Origin: M0108 sp044228695
Lineage (GTDB): Bacteria > Pseudomonadota > Gammaproteobacteria > Chromatiales > Chromatiaceae
DNA: 64,000 bases
NCBI GenBank assembly: GCA_044228695.1
Contig: JBGAUK010000005.1
Coordinates: 1 to 64,000 of the forward strand
Direction of reading: 5' to 3'
Shown one piece after another: positions 34,274 through 43,464 of this stretch. Under the pieces are notes generated by a model, which saw nothing but the letters and a program-made list of their open reading frames with translations, searched no databases and was not told where the DNA came from. Each line of letters begins with the position of its first letter. The first letter of the stretch is position 1. Position numbers and translations under genes: made by a program.

Positions 34274-35061
34274 GGCTGTCGCTCATCCTGCCGGCCCTGG
34301 ATGAGGCAGCGGCCATCCCGGCAACCCTGGCATCCCTCCAACCACTGCGCGCCCTGGGCCACGAGGTCATCCTGGTCGATGGCGGCAGCACCGATGGCAC
34401 CCCCATCTTGGCTGCCCCCGGGGTGGACCGGGTCATCATCGCCCCCCGGGGTCGGGCCCGCCAGATGAACGCCGGGGCGGCCCAGGCCCAGGGCGAGGCC
34501 CTGGTGTTTTTACATGCCGACACCTGCCTGCCGGAGGGGGCCGACGCCCTCGTCAGCGACGCCCTGCAACAGCGGCTATGGGGGCGCTTCGATGTCCGCA
34601 TCACCGGCCGGCCCTGGGTGCTGAGGGTCGTCGCCGCCCTCATGAATGTCCGCTCCCGACTCACCGGCATCGCCACCGGCGACCAGGCCATCTTCGTGCG
34701 GCGCGCCACCTTCGCCGCCCTGGGGGGCTTCCCCGATCTACCGCTCATGGAAGACATCGCCCTCTCCAAGAGCCTCAAGCGCCTGGGCCCGCCCGCCTGT
34801 CTGCCCCAGAGGGTCACCACCTCCGGCCGGCGTTGGGAGTCCAAGGGGCCCTGGCGCACCATCCTGTTGATGTGGCGGTTGCGCTTCGATTATTGGCGCG
34901 GAGTACCGGCGGAGGCCCTGGCCGGACGCTATCGCCTCCCATCCCAGCCGCTAGCCCCGCCTTTAGGCGATGGGTGCGAGTTGGTGGATATCGATGAACC
35001 GGCTGATCTGGGTGACGTGCCGAACAAGCTTGGTGGGCAAGAGCGCTTGCCGAGACGCTAG
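34270..35061 (+). CDS. TIGR04283-type GT2 glycosyltransferase, arsS-associated
   Basis: Soluble or membrane-associated family 2 glycosyltransferase of 263 residues. It starts LSLILPALDEAAAIPATL, has VDGGSTDGT, the RGRARQMNAGA block and VFLHADTCLPEG with the metal-binding HAD, then the acceptor-side LMEDIALSKSLKRLG. These features define the TIGR04283 group, regularly encoded next to arsS or in related clusters. The ATG at 34270 overlaps the arsS stop (ATGA), so translation is coupled. An upstream in-frame start at 34228 would add 14 residues translated from arsS sequence. Sugar and acceptor are unknown. Confidence 0.88.
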   Translation: MRLSLILPALDEAAAIPATLASLQPLRALGHEVILVDGGSTDGTPILAAPGVDRVIIAPRGRARQMNAGAAQAQGEALVFLHADTCLPEGADALVSDALQQRLWGRFDVRITGRPWVLRVVAALMNVRSRLTGIATGDQAIFVRRATFAALGGFPDLPLMEDIALSKSLKRLGPPACLPQRVTTSGRRWESKGPWRTILLMWRLRFDYWRGVPAEALAGRYRLPSQPLAPPLGDGCELVDIDEPADLGDVPNKLGGQERLPRR

Positions 35062-36347
35062 TTGCTGATTTCTCGGATTATATCGACCGTCACGGCGCAG
35101 AGCCACTCCAGCTCCCCGTCGCTGATGATGTAGGGAGGCATCAGATAGACCAGTCGCCCAAAGGGCCGGACCCAGACGCCACGATCGACAAAACGGCGCT
35201 GAATATCGCGCATGACCACGGGCCTTGCCATTTCCACCACGCCAATCGCCCCCAGCACCCGCACTTCGGTGACCCCGGGGAGCCCTTGACAGGGTGCCAG
35301 TCCGGAGGCGAGACCCGCCTCGATGCGCCGCACCTCCGCCTGCCAGCCGCGCGCTAGCAAGAGTTCGATGCTGGCGTTGGCGACGGCACAGGCGAGGGGG
35401 TTACCCATAAAGGTGGGGCCGTGCATGAAGACGCCCGGCTTGCCGGAAGAAATGGTCGCCGCCACCTCGGCGCTGGCCAGGGTGGCGGCCAGTGTCAGGT
35501 AGCCGCCCGTCAGGGCCTTGCCAACCGTCATGATGTCGGGGGCTATGCCGGCGTGTTCGCAGGCGAAGAGGCGGCCGCTACGGCCAAAACCGGTGGCAAT
35601 CTCGTCGGCGATGAGGAGCACGCCCTCTTCGTCGCACAAATCGCGCACCCGCCGCAGATAATCTGCGGCATAGAAACGCATACCGCCGGCGCCTTGGACG
35701 ATGGGCTCCAGGATGACCGCCGCCAGCTCCTGGCAGTGGCCCCGCAACAAGGCCTCGAAGGCGGCGATATCGGCGTCCTGGCAAGGCTCGCCGAAACGGC
35801 AAACCGGAGCCGGGGCGAAAAGCTGGCGGGGCAAGAGGTGGGAGAAGAGGTGATGCATGCCGGTGACGGGGTCACACACCGACATAGCGGCGAGGGTATC
35901 CCCGTGGTAGCCGCATCTCAGGGTTAGCAGGCGGTGGCGTCCGGGCTCGCCCCGGGCTTGGTGATATTGGATGGCCATCTTGATGGCCACCTCCACCGCC
36001 ACGGAGCCGGAATCACAGAGGAAGACATGCTGGAGGGGCTCGGGTGTCAGGGCCACCAGCCGCGCCACCAGGGACACCGCCGGCTCGTGGGTGAGGCCCC
36101 CGAACATGACGTGGGCCATCCGATCGAGCTGGTCCCGGATGGCCTGGTTGAGTACCGGGTGGTTATAGCCGTGGACGGCGCACCACCAGGAAGACATGCC
36201 ATCGATGAGAACCCGACCATCCATGAGTTCGATGCGACAGCCGTGGGCGGCGCGCACCGCATAGACAGGGTCCTGGTTCAGAGTCGAGGTGTAGGGGTGC
36301 CAGGCATGGGCCCGATCAATGGCGAGTAATTTCTCGGCGCTGGGCAC
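35058..36347 (-). CDS. bioA: Adenosylmethionine-8-amino-7-oxononanoate aminotransferase
   Basis: PLP enzyme that uses S-adenosylmethionine as amino donor to make 7,8-diaminopelargonic acid in biotin synthesis. The 429-residue protein has the BioA-specific motifs AHAWHPYTS, DGMSSWWCAVHGYNHP, GYHGDTLAAMSV and the cofactor lysine K277 in VGKALTGGYLTLAATL. The start is a GTG at 36347. The 3' end overlaps the end of the convergent glycosyltransferase gene by 4 bases. No other bio genes (bioBFHCD) are nearby, so it is detached from the usual cluster. A 105-bp repeat lies about 95 bases upstream. Confidence 0.95.
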   Translation of the reverse strand: MPSAEKLLAIDRAHAWHPYTSTLNQDPVYAVRAAHGCRIELMDGRVLIDGMSSWWCAVHGYNHPVLNQAIRDQLDRMAHVMFGGLTHEPAVSLVARLVALTPEPLQHVFLCDSGSVAVEVAIKMAIQYHQARGEPGRHRLLTLRCGYHGDTLAAMSVCDPVTGMHHLFSHLLPRQLFAPAPVCRFGEPCQDADIAAFEALLRGHCQELAAVILEPIVQGAGGMRFYAADYLRRVRDLCDEEGVLLIADEIATGFGRSGRLFACEHAGIAPDIMTVGKALTGGYLTLAATLASAEVAATISSGKPGVFMHGPTFMGNPLACAVANASIELLLARGWQAEVRRIEAGLASGLAPCQGLPGVTEVRVLGAIGVVEMARPVVMRDIQRRFVDRGVWVRPFGRLVYLMPPYIISDGELEWLCAVTVDIIREISN

Positions 36348-36440
36348 TCGGGGTAGCCCCTATCCGAGCCTGGGGCCGCCGCGACATTGGGTGTCCAGGC
36401 CTCTGGCAGATATACCTAAAAAACCTAAGTTGTTGCATTC

Positions 36441-36550
36441 CCGGGCCGGGTAGCGGCGGTCGGGGGACACCGTGAACACCTCCCTGTAGGCTTGGCGACA
36501 GCATCCCTGCTGTCGACACCCCCGCCCGCCGCTACCCGACCCTCCCGGCC
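36441..36550. repeat. 105-bp palindromic repeat, copy 3
   Basis: Arms GGCCGGGTAGCGGCGGTCGG and CGCCCGCCGCTACCCGACCC enclose CCGTGAACACCTCCCTGTAGG and the inner CGACAGC/GCTGTCG hairpin. It is the most regular palindrome of the three, 94 bases upstream of bioA. Confidence 0.85.
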
Positions 36551-36589
36551 CTCCCGCTTGATGCCGAAGCGTGACTAGCGCTGGATGGA

Positions 36590-36868
36590 TCAATTTGGTT
36601 TACGGCTCTTGCCCAGGCCGGCCATCGGGACCACTTGCGCGGCCTGCGGCTCATCCGTGTAGTAGGGCCGCTCGGTGACGCGCCCTTGCTGATCGGCCCA
36701 TTCCCGTTCCCGCGCCGAGATCAGGGCCAGGCACTGGCGCACGTCCTCGATGGTCCCCGCCGACAGGGGATGCTTCATCCCCGGCGGGGGGGTAACGTCC
36801 CGGATGATCGCCGTCAGCGTCTTACGCATGGCCACCAGGATTTGTTGCTCTTTTGTCAGATCTTGCAT
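36590..36868 (-). CDS. Small conserved protein of unknown function
   Basis: A 92-residue hydrophilic protein, no signal peptide or membrane segment. It begins MQDLTKEQQILVAMRKTL and has a conserved-looking block DVTPPPGMKHPLS followed by DVRQCLALISAREREW, and ends with the basic GLGKSRKPN. I have seen proteins of this pattern annotated in Chromatiales as conserved hypothetical, sometimes loosely as segregation/condensation protein A-like, which I cannot support. It is on the same strand as bioA and upstream of it, separated by the 105-bp repeat. Coding character is supported by the codon pattern and by the composed motif structure. Confidence 0.7.
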   Translation of the reverse strand: MQDLTKEQQILVAMRKTLTAIIRDVTPPPGMKHPLSAGTIEDVRQCLALISAREREWADQQGRVTERPYYTDEPQAAQVVPMAGLGKSRKPN

Positions 36869-37107
36869 CTAAGCCTCAGGAAAAAATCGATAAAGTTCCC
36901 GGTGGCAAGCTTTGCCCCGGCCGGTGAAGGTTCAAGACGGGCGGTTCGCCCCAGCCTGCTCATGGGGAACAGGGCATTCAGGGCCTTCTCCGAACCCCGC
37001 TTGGACCATGCCCGATATAGCGGCTTCAGTCTCAGTTTACATGCCAAGCCAACATCGCCAATGGATTTTTACCACTAGTCTCGGCCCCGTCGGGATCCAA
37101 AGATTGC

Positions 37108-39375
37108 CTAGTGGTGACAGCTGACTAGCAAGGCCTCCAGTTCCGCCTCGGAGAGGACTCGGACACCCAGGCTCAGGGCCTTGTCCAATTTGGAACCCGC
37201 CGCTTCACCAGCCAAAAGGAAATCAGTCTTAGCGGAAACGCTGCCGCTCACCTTGGCCCCCAGGTTCAGGAGCTGGTCCTTGATCTCATCCCGGGGCCGG
37301 CTCAGGGTACCGGTGATAACGAAGATGCGACCTGCGAGGGACGGCTCCCGATCGGCCTGGGAAGGGGAGCCTCCCCCTACCACGGGCCAGCGGATGCCGG
37401 CGGCCAGCAGCTTGCGGATGACCTCCTGATTGTGGGGCTGGGCGAAGAAGCGCACGATCTGATCCGCCACCTTGTCGCCAATCCCAGCCACCAAGACCTG
37501 CTTGCGGTTCTCCAGGTCCTCGGGGCCAGCCCGACGGAGGGCCTCCAGGGTCGGGAAGCGGGCCACAATGGCCTCGGCAAGGCGCGGAGAGATGCCCGGA
37601 ATTGACAACCTTGCCAGCCAGTCCGCCAGATCCTCCCCGGGCTCCGGCGCCACCTCGGGATGATGGGCGAGGAAACCGGCCACCGCCTGGGCCTTGGCCG
37701 GCCCCAGACCTGGGACGCCGCGCTGGGATACCAAGTCCGCCAGGCTCACCCCCATCAGGGGCTCCAGGTCACCGAAGTGATCCTCCAGGGCCAGGGCCGT
37801 AGCCTCCCCGACCTCGCGGATGCCGAGGGCGAAAATGAATCGGGCCAGACGGGTGGAGCGACTGCGCTCCAGGGCGGCGAGCAGGTTCCGGGCGGACTTG
37901 TCGCCCATCAGATCCAGGCCAGCCAGGTCTTCATGGCGCAGGGCATAGAGGTCCGCGGGGTCCCGCGCCAAGTTCCGCTCGACCAACTGGTCCACCAGTT
38001 CCTCGCCCAGGCCCTCGATATCCATGGCCCGACGGGAGGCGAAGTGGAGGATGGCCCGCTTGCGTTGGGCAGGGCAGTAAAGGCCGCCAACACAGCGGGC
38101 CACGGCCTCGCCCTCGGGCTTGATGACCGCCGAGCCGCAGACTGGGCAGTTAGCGGGGAGGGCCACCGGGGCGGCACCTTTGGGCCGGCGCTCCAGCAGC
38201 ACGCCCACGATCTCGGGAATAACATCGCCCGCGCGGCGGACAACAACGGTGTCCCCCGGACGGACATCCTTGCGCCACACCTCGTCGATATTATGCAAGG
38301 TGGCGTTGGCAACGGAGACGCCGCCAACTTGCACTGGTTTGAGGCGCGCCACCGGGGTCACGGCACCCGTGCGGCCCACGTTGAATTCCACCGCCTCGAC
38401 CATCGTCAAGGCTTCCATGGCCGGGAACTTATAGGCCACCGCCCAACGCGGGGCGCGGGCGACAAAGCCAAGCCGTTCCTGATCCGCCAAGGCATCGACC
38501 TTGAAAACCACGCCATCGATATCGTAGTCGAGGCCAGCGCGTTGGTCGCCCATGGCTGTGTGATAGGCGATACAGGCATCAATGCCCTCCAGCACCTGCA
38601 TCTTGGGCGACACAGGCAGGCCCCAGCCCCTCAGGCGCTCGAGACTAGCGCTCTGGGTGAGCGCCAAGCCCCCCCTCTCGACGGCGCCGAAACCGTAGCA
38701 ATAGAGGGTCAGGGGCCTTTGGGCGGTAATGCGGGGATCCAGTTGGCGCAGGCTACCCGCGGCGGCATTGCGCGGATTCGCGAAGACCTTGCCACCCTCC
38801 CGTCGGGCCTGTTCGTTAATGGCCTCAAAGCCGGATTTGGGTAGAAAGACCTCGCCACGCACCTCCAGGAGGCCGGGCCAGCCCTCGCCGCGCAGGCGCA
38901 GGGGAACTGCCTTGATGGTGCGGACCTGCGCCGTAACGTCTTCGCCGAGATGACCATCACCGCGGGTTGCGGCTAGACTCATGATGCCGTCTTCATAAGT
39001 TAAACTGATGGCAAGACCATCAAGCTTGGGCTCGGCCACGTAGCGAACCCGCTCTCTACCCAGCTCCTTGCGAAGACTTTGATCAAAGGACCGCATCTCG
39101 GCCTCATCCATGGCGTTTTTGAGCGAGAGCATGGGCACCCGATGCGCCACCGCGGCGAAGGTCTCCAGGGGACGGCCACCCACGCGCTGGGTTGGGGACT
39201 CGGGGCTGATCAGTTCGGGATGGGCGGCCTCCAGTGCCTGGAGTTCTCGCCACAAGCGGTCGTACTCGGCGTCCGGTATCTCTGGATCATCAAGCACATA
39301 GTATCGGTAGTCGTGGTAATCGATGAGCCGGCGCAAAGCCTCCGCCCGGCTGGACGGATCCTCCGCCGAGGCCAT
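37108..39375 (-). CDS. ligA: NAD-dependent DNA ligase LigA with an extended HhH region
   Basis: Seals nicks during replication and repair. The 755-residue protein contains domain Ia (YHDYRYYVLDDPEIPD), the adenylation lysine K117 in AEPKLDG, the OB fold (VGRTGAVTPVA), a zinc finger (C410, C413, C428, C434), helix-hairpin-helix repeats and a C-terminal BRCT domain (GRIFVITGTLSRPRDEIK). It is about 80 residues longer than E. coli LigA. The surplus lies at about 545-620 between HhH segments and itself contains HhH-like sequences (VPGLGPAKAQAVAGFL, IPGISPRLAEAIVARF). It follows zipA with 6 bases between, the conserved zipA-ligA order. Identification firm. Confidence 0.96.
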   Translation of the reverse strand: MASAEDPSSRAEALRRLIDYHDYRYYVLDDPEIPDAEYDRLWRELQALEAAHPELISPESPTQRVGGRPLETFAAVAHRVPMLSLKNAMDEAEMRSFDQSLRKELGRERVRYVAEPKLDGLAISLTYEDGIMSLAATRGDGHLGEDVTAQVRTIKAVPLRLRGEGWPGLLEVRGEVFLPKSGFEAINEQARREGGKVFANPRNAAAGSLRQLDPRITAQRPLTLYCYGFGAVERGGLALTQSASLERLRGWGLPVSPKMQVLEGIDACIAYHTAMGDQRAGLDYDIDGVVFKVDALADQERLGFVARAPRWAVAYKFPAMEALTMVEAVEFNVGRTGAVTPVARLKPVQVGGVSVANATLHNIDEVWRKDVRPGDTVVVRRAGDVIPEIVGVLLERRPKGAAPVALPANCPVCGSAVIKPEGEAVARCVGGLYCPAQRKRAILHFASRRAMDIEGLGEELVDQLVERNLARDPADLYALRHEDLAGLDLMGDKSARNLLAALERSRSTRLARFIFALGIREVGEATALALEDHFGDLEPLMGVSLADLVSQRGVPGLGPAKAQAVAGFLAHHPEVAPEPGEDLADWLARLSIPGISPRLAEAIVARFPTLEALRRAGPEDLENRKQVLVAGIGDKVADQIVRFFAQPHNQEVIRKLLAAGIRWPVVGGGSPSQADREPSLAGRIFVITGTLSRPRDEIKDQLLNLGAKVSGSVSAKTDFLLAGEAAGSKLDKALSLGVRVLSEAELEALLVSCHH

Positions 39376-39381
39376 CCCTTC

Positions 39382-40158
39382 CTACTCCGCCATCCGGTGG
39401 GTGATGAAGGCCATGACGCGCTGGCGCAACCGCTCCTCGCCCTCGGCGGTCAGGGGCTGACGCCGGTCGTCGCGTAGTTCGCCGCCCAGGTCATTGGCCA
39501 GGCTGTGGGCGGTGCCGAGCAGTTCCTCCAATCGGCCAGGGTCGCCGGCTTGACCATCGAGTTGGGCAAAGAGGGTCAGGCCCGGGGTCTCGAATTCCGC
39601 CATAGCGCCGAAGGGGAAGGTCCCGGGCTTGACCATGTTAACCATACTGAAGAGGGTTTCGGTATGATGCTCGTCGCCCAGTTTGCAGTGGAAGATCTCC
39701 TGATCGCCCGGCTCCAGGCCGGCGATGCGGGCGGCGTGAACAATGGATGCGCCCTGGAAATGAGGGCCGCAGGCAGCCACGTGCAGCACCAGAAGCAGGG
39801 GGCCCGGCGGGAAGGACTCCTCGGCGAGGTCCGGATCAGGCTTGAAAAAATTGAAATGGGTCGCCTCGGCCCTATCCCGGGACTGAAGCCCGGATTCGCC
39901 CTCGCCCTCTTCGGCCTCCAGGTCCCCCTCATCCCGACCCCAGACCCCCAGGCGTGGCTCCCGCTTGGTATCAATCTTGTCGTGGTGGGTCTTGAGTTCC
40001 CAGCCTTCGGCATCCGGACCCTGGCGACCCAGGTCATCAGGGTCCTCTGGCTCCGCGTCCTGGTCCCGGTGGCGGCGACGTTGCTCCCAATAGTAGAGCC
40101 CGGCGATGACCAGGGCGCCAAGCACGGCGAGGATGATGCGGAGTAAATCGGCGTCCAT
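39382..40158 (-). CDS. zipA: Cell division protein ZipA
   Basis: Anchors FtsZ to the inner membrane at the division site. The 258-residue protein has one N-terminal membrane helix (residues about 5-24, LLRIILAVLGALVIAGLYYW), a charged linker, and a C-terminal FtsZ-binding domain (about 120-258) with LHVAACGPHFQGASIVHAA, GTFPFGAMAEFETPGLTLF and the terminal LRQRVMAFITHRMAE. Its linker is shorter than in E. coli ZipA (328 residues). Gene order zipA-ligA supports the call; the usual upstream smc is missing. The upstream intergenic region carries two palindromes. Confidence 0.9.
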   Translation of the reverse strand: MDADLLRIILAVLGALVIAGLYYWEQRRRHRDQDAEPEDPDDLGRQGPDAEGWELKTHHDKIDTKREPRLGVWGRDEGDLEAEEGEGESGLQSRDRAEATHFNFFKPDPDLAEESFPPGPLLLVLHVAACGPHFQGASIVHAARIAGLEPGDQEIFHCKLGDEHHTETLFSMVNMVKPGTFPFGAMAEFETPGLTLFAQLDGQAGDPGRLEELLGTAHSLANDLGGELRDDRRQPLTAEGEERLRQRVMAFITHRMAE

Positions 40159-40473
40159 GGGCTGCTCGGATATGGATGCGGAGGTTAATAAAGGGATTTA
40201 AAGTATAACCCGGATCGGCCATGGCGACAGTTTCACCAAAGGCAAAGCCAAGCCCAGATATCGCGAGCCTGGTTCACCCTCCCCGCGAGTCTCAACCGCC
40301 AGGACTGGGCCTGCGCGAAGGCGGATCGGCAAGCCAGCGGGAAAGCGTAGGGTCCCAATTGGGGTTAACAGGCGCCAATATTGGCCGTTAACACATCCAT
40401 CGGCAAGTAAAAGCCGTAAGATGTCAGCCTTCGACGCGCCTCATGCCAGCCCCTTTTCAGCACCTGCCCCGCC
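40159..40473. promoter_or_regulatory. Divergent region zipA/rlmL with two palindromes
   Basis: 315 bases without a gene. A 10-bp perfect palindrome CCCAATTGGG (40354-40363) directly adjoins a larger symmetric element: GTTAAC at 40364-40369 and 40387-40392 flank the 12-bp palindrome GCCAATATTGGC (40374-40385). This looks like a protein-binding site or pair of sites about 80-110 bases before rlmL. A lower-GC patch near 40185-40210 may hold the zipA promoter. Confidence 0.5.
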
Positions 40474-42654
40474 ATGCCCGACTTCTTTGCCACCGCCCCC
40501 CGGCACCTGGAATCCCTGCTTGCCGATGAGTTGCGCGACCTCGGCCTCCCCTCGGCCAAGGAGGCCCGGGGGGGTGCCCGCTTCTCAGGCTCGGTCGCGG
40601 ACGCCTACCGCGCATGTCTCTGGTCGCGGGTCGCCAACCGGGTGCTGCTGCCGCTGACCAGCTTCCCGGCCACTGACAGCGATAGCCTTTACGCCGGGGC
40701 CAGCGCCCTGCCCTGGGAGGAGCATCTCCCCCTGCGGGGCACCTTCGCTATCCAGTTCGACGGAGCGGAGGGCGGCATCAGCCACAGCCAATTTGGGGCC
40801 TTGCGGGTCAAGGACGCCATCGTCGATCGCTTCCGTTCCCGGGTTGGCGAGCGTCCCAGCGTGGACCGGGAGCGGCCGGACCTGCGGGTCCAGGCCTATC
40901 TGCATCGCGGTCAGGTGACCCTCAGCCTGGACCTGTCGGGCGACTCGCTGCACCTGCGAGGCTACCGCCATCAGGGCAGCGCCGCGCCCCTCAAGGAAAA
41001 TCTGGCGGCCGCCATCCTGTTGCGTTCGGCCTGGCCGGCCATGGCCCGGGAGGGCGCCGCCCTCCTCGATCCCCTATGCGGCTCTGGCACCCTCTGCATC
41101 GAGGGCGCCCTGATAGCCGCCGACATCGCCCCCGGCCTCGCCCGCCTCCATTGGGGGATGACCGGCTGGCTGGGGCATGAAGCGGGCCCCTGGCGGGAAC
41201 TTCTGGCGGAGGCGGAGGAGCGCCGGGCCCTGGGTTTGGCGCGGTTCGACGCCATCAAGGCCTCGATCCGGGGCTACGACCGGGACCCGGCCGCGATCCG
41301 CGTGGCCCTCGACAATCTTGAGCGCGCCGGGCTGGCGGGCAGGGTCCACTTCGAGCGCCGCGACCTGAGTCAGGCCAACCCGGGTCGCGAGGGGGATCTG
41401 GGCCTGGTGGTGGCGAATCCGCCCTACGGCGAACGCCTGGGCGAAGCCGAGGAGCTGACGGGTCTTTACGGTCTGCTGGGCACAGTGCTCCGCGAGCGAT
41501 TTCGCGGCTGGCAGGCCGCCGTCCTCATGGGGAACCCGGACCTGGGGCGGCGGATGGGCCTGCGGGCCAAGGGTTATCACAGCCTCTACAATGGCCCCAT
41601 CCCCTGCCGGCTGCTCCATTTTGAGGTCAAGGAGGAGAATTTCGTCTCCGACCAGCCCCGCCCGCTGCCGGTGACGGACCGGGGGCCTGGCGCCGCGATG
41701 CTGGCCAACCGGCTGCGCAAGAATCTTAAAAATCTGGAGAAATGGCGACGGCGCGAGCAGGTGGACTGCTATCGGCTCTACGACGCCGACCTGCCGGAAT
41801 ACGCCCTCGCCCTGGACCTCTACGAGACCCGGACGGGCGAACGCCTCGCCAATGTCCAGGAATACGAGGCTCCCTCCAGCATCGACCCCCTGGACGCGCG
41901 GCGCCGGTTACGGGAGGCCCTGGGCGTCATCGCGGAGGTCCTGGAGATCCCCGCCACGCAGATCTTCTTTCGCGTCCGCCGGCGGCAGAAGGGTAAGGAT
42001 CAGTACCAACGCCTCGACAGCCAGCGCCGCTTCTTCCAAGTTCAGGAAAGAGGACTGAATTTTCTCATCAACTTCGAGGACTACCTGGATACGGGCCTCT
42101 TCCTGGACCATCGCGAGGTGCGCCGCCTGATTGGGGAACTGGCGGCGGGGCGGCGCTTCCTGAATCTCTTCGGCTACACCGGCGCTGCCAGCGTCCATGC
42201 CGCCGCTGGGGGCGCCTTGGCCACCACCACGGTGGATCTGTCGCGCACCTATCTGGATTGGGCGGGTCGCAATCTCGTCCTTAATGGTTTTGGCGGGCGC
42301 GACCATGAACTGATCCAGGCGGATTGCATGCACTGGCCGCGCGACGAAGCCGGCCGGCGGCGCTGGGGTCTGATCCTGCTGGACCCGCCCAGCTTCTCCA
42401 CATCCAAGCGCATGACCGCCACCCTGGACGTCCAGCGGGATCAGGTGGCCTTGATCCAGGATGCCCTCCGGCTCCTGGAGCCCGGCGGCATCCTCATCTT
42501 TTCCAACAATCTGCGCCGCTTTCAACTGGATCGGGAGGCCCTCGACAGTTGGGGGGCCCTGGAGATCACGAATATCACCGCCGCGACCCTGCCCAAGGAC
42601 TTCGCCCGCAATCCGCGCATTCACAACGTCTGGCGGATCGAATGGCGCCCGTGA
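40474..42654 (+). CDS. rlmL: Bifunctional 23S rRNA methyltransferase RlmKL (m2G2445 and m7G2069)
   Basis: Modifies two guanosines of 23S rRNA. The 726-residue protein is the fused form: THUMP domain (about 45-155), RlmL methyltransferase with LLDPLCGSGTLCIEGALIA and the catalytic VVANPPYGERLG (about 190-385), and the RlmK domain with RFLNLFGYTGAASVHAA, the DQYQRLDSQRRFFQVQE linker block, and ILLDPPSFSTSKRM. The ATG at 40474 gives the typical MPDFFATAPRHLESLLADEL. It converges on the HAD phosphatase gene, 9 bases apart. Identification firm. Confidence 0.96.
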   Translation: MPDFFATAPRHLESLLADELRDLGLPSAKEARGGARFSGSVADAYRACLWSRVANRVLLPLTSFPATDSDSLYAGASALPWEEHLPLRGTFAIQFDGAEGGISHSQFGALRVKDAIVDRFRSRVGERPSVDRERPDLRVQAYLHRGQVTLSLDLSGDSLHLRGYRHQGSAAPLKENLAAAILLRSAWPAMAREGAALLDPLCGSGTLCIEGALIAADIAPGLARLHWGMTGWLGHEAGPWRELLAEAEERRALGLARFDAIKASIRGYDRDPAAIRVALDNLERAGLAGRVHFERRDLSQANPGREGDLGLVVANPPYGERLGEAEELTGLYGLLGTVLRERFRGWQAAVLMGNPDLGRRMGLRAKGYHSLYNGPIPCRLLHFEVKEENFVSDQPRPLPVTDRGPGAAMLANRLRKNLKNLEKWRRREQVDCYRLYDADLPEYALALDLYETRTGERLANVQEYEAPSSIDPLDARRRLREALGVIAEVLEIPATQIFFRVRRRQKGKDQYQRLDSQRRFFQVQERGLNFLINFEDYLDTGLFLDHREVRRLIGELAAGRRFLNLFGYTGAASVHAAAGGALATTTVDLSRTYLDWAGRNLVLNGFGGRDHELIQADCMHWPRDEAGRRRWGLILLDPPSFSTSKRMTATLDVQRDQVALIQDALRLLEPGGILIFSNNLRRFQLDREALDSWGALEITNITAATLPKDFARNPRIHNVWRIEWRP

Positions 42655-42663
42655 CGGGGGGCC

Positions 42664-43323
42664 TCAGGGCTCCAGGTTACGCTCCAGCCATTCCCGGAGT
42701 TCCTGAAACTCGTTGAGACAATCCAGGGGCTCATGGCGGAGCAGGCGTTCCGGGTGATGGACGCCATAGGCGACCGCCAGGGCCGCCACGCCCGCGTTGC
42801 GGGCCATCTCCATGTCAAATTCCGTGTCGCCGATCATGAGGGTCTCGGACCGGTCCGTCCCCAATTCAGCCATGACCTGCAGCAGCATCTCCGGATGGGG
42901 TTTGGAGAAGGTCTCGTCGGCACAGCGGGTGGCATGAAAGTGACTCCGCAGCCCCGTGCTCGTCAGGGCGGACTCCAGACCGCGCCGACTCTTGCCGGTC
43001 GCCACCGCCAGCAGCAGGCCACGGGCATTGAGATCCTGCAGCAGCTCGCGGGCGCCCGGAAAGAGATGGGACTCGGTCTCCTGGCCACCGAGAAAGTGGA
43101 AGCGGTAGCGATCGACCAGTTCGCGCCGCTGGAGGACGCTCCCGTCCGGCCAGAGCATGGTCATGGCCTCCTCCAGCCCGAGGCCGATCACCTCGCGGGC
43201 AATCTCCCGGGGCGGCGGCATCTCGCCAAGATCCGCGAAGGCGGACTGGATGCAGGCCACGATCCGTGCCTCCGAATCCATGAGGGTTCCGTCCCAGTCA
43301 AAGACAAGCAATTTGTACGACAT
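42664..43323 (-). CDS. HAD-family phosphatase (Gph/PGP-like)
   Basis: The 219-residue protein has the HAD motifs: nucleophile D9 and D11 in VFDWDGTLMDSE, threonine/serine in VATGKSRRGLE, and the acidic pair in MIGDTEFDMEMA. The cap domain and length fit the phosphoglycolate phosphatase/Gph-like subgroup. In gammaproteobacteria a member of this subgroup usually follows rluC, as here, 141 bases apart on the same strand. Substrate is not established; the enzyme may clear phosphoglycolate or act on other small phosphates. ATG at 43323. Confidence 0.9.
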   Translation of the reverse strand: MSYKLLVFDWDGTLMDSEARIVACIQSAFADLGEMPPPREIAREVIGLGLEEAMTMLWPDGSVLQRRELVDRYRFHFLGGQETESHLFPGARELLQDLNARGLLLAVATGKSRRGLESALTSTGLRSHFHATRCADETFSKPHPEMLLQVMAELGTDRSETLMIGDTEFDMEMARNAGVAALAVAYGVHHPERLLRHEPLDCLNEFQELREWLERNLEP

Positions 43324-43464
43324 GGCGAAAATGCCTGATCAGCGGGGAATGGCGTTAATACGGCAAGAAGCGTGCAAAGAGGAAGACCGCTGGTGAAAAC
43401 GCCAGGTACGGCGCCTAGGGACCAATCTTGGGATGCTAGGATAATCCCTAGGGCCGCCTTTCCC

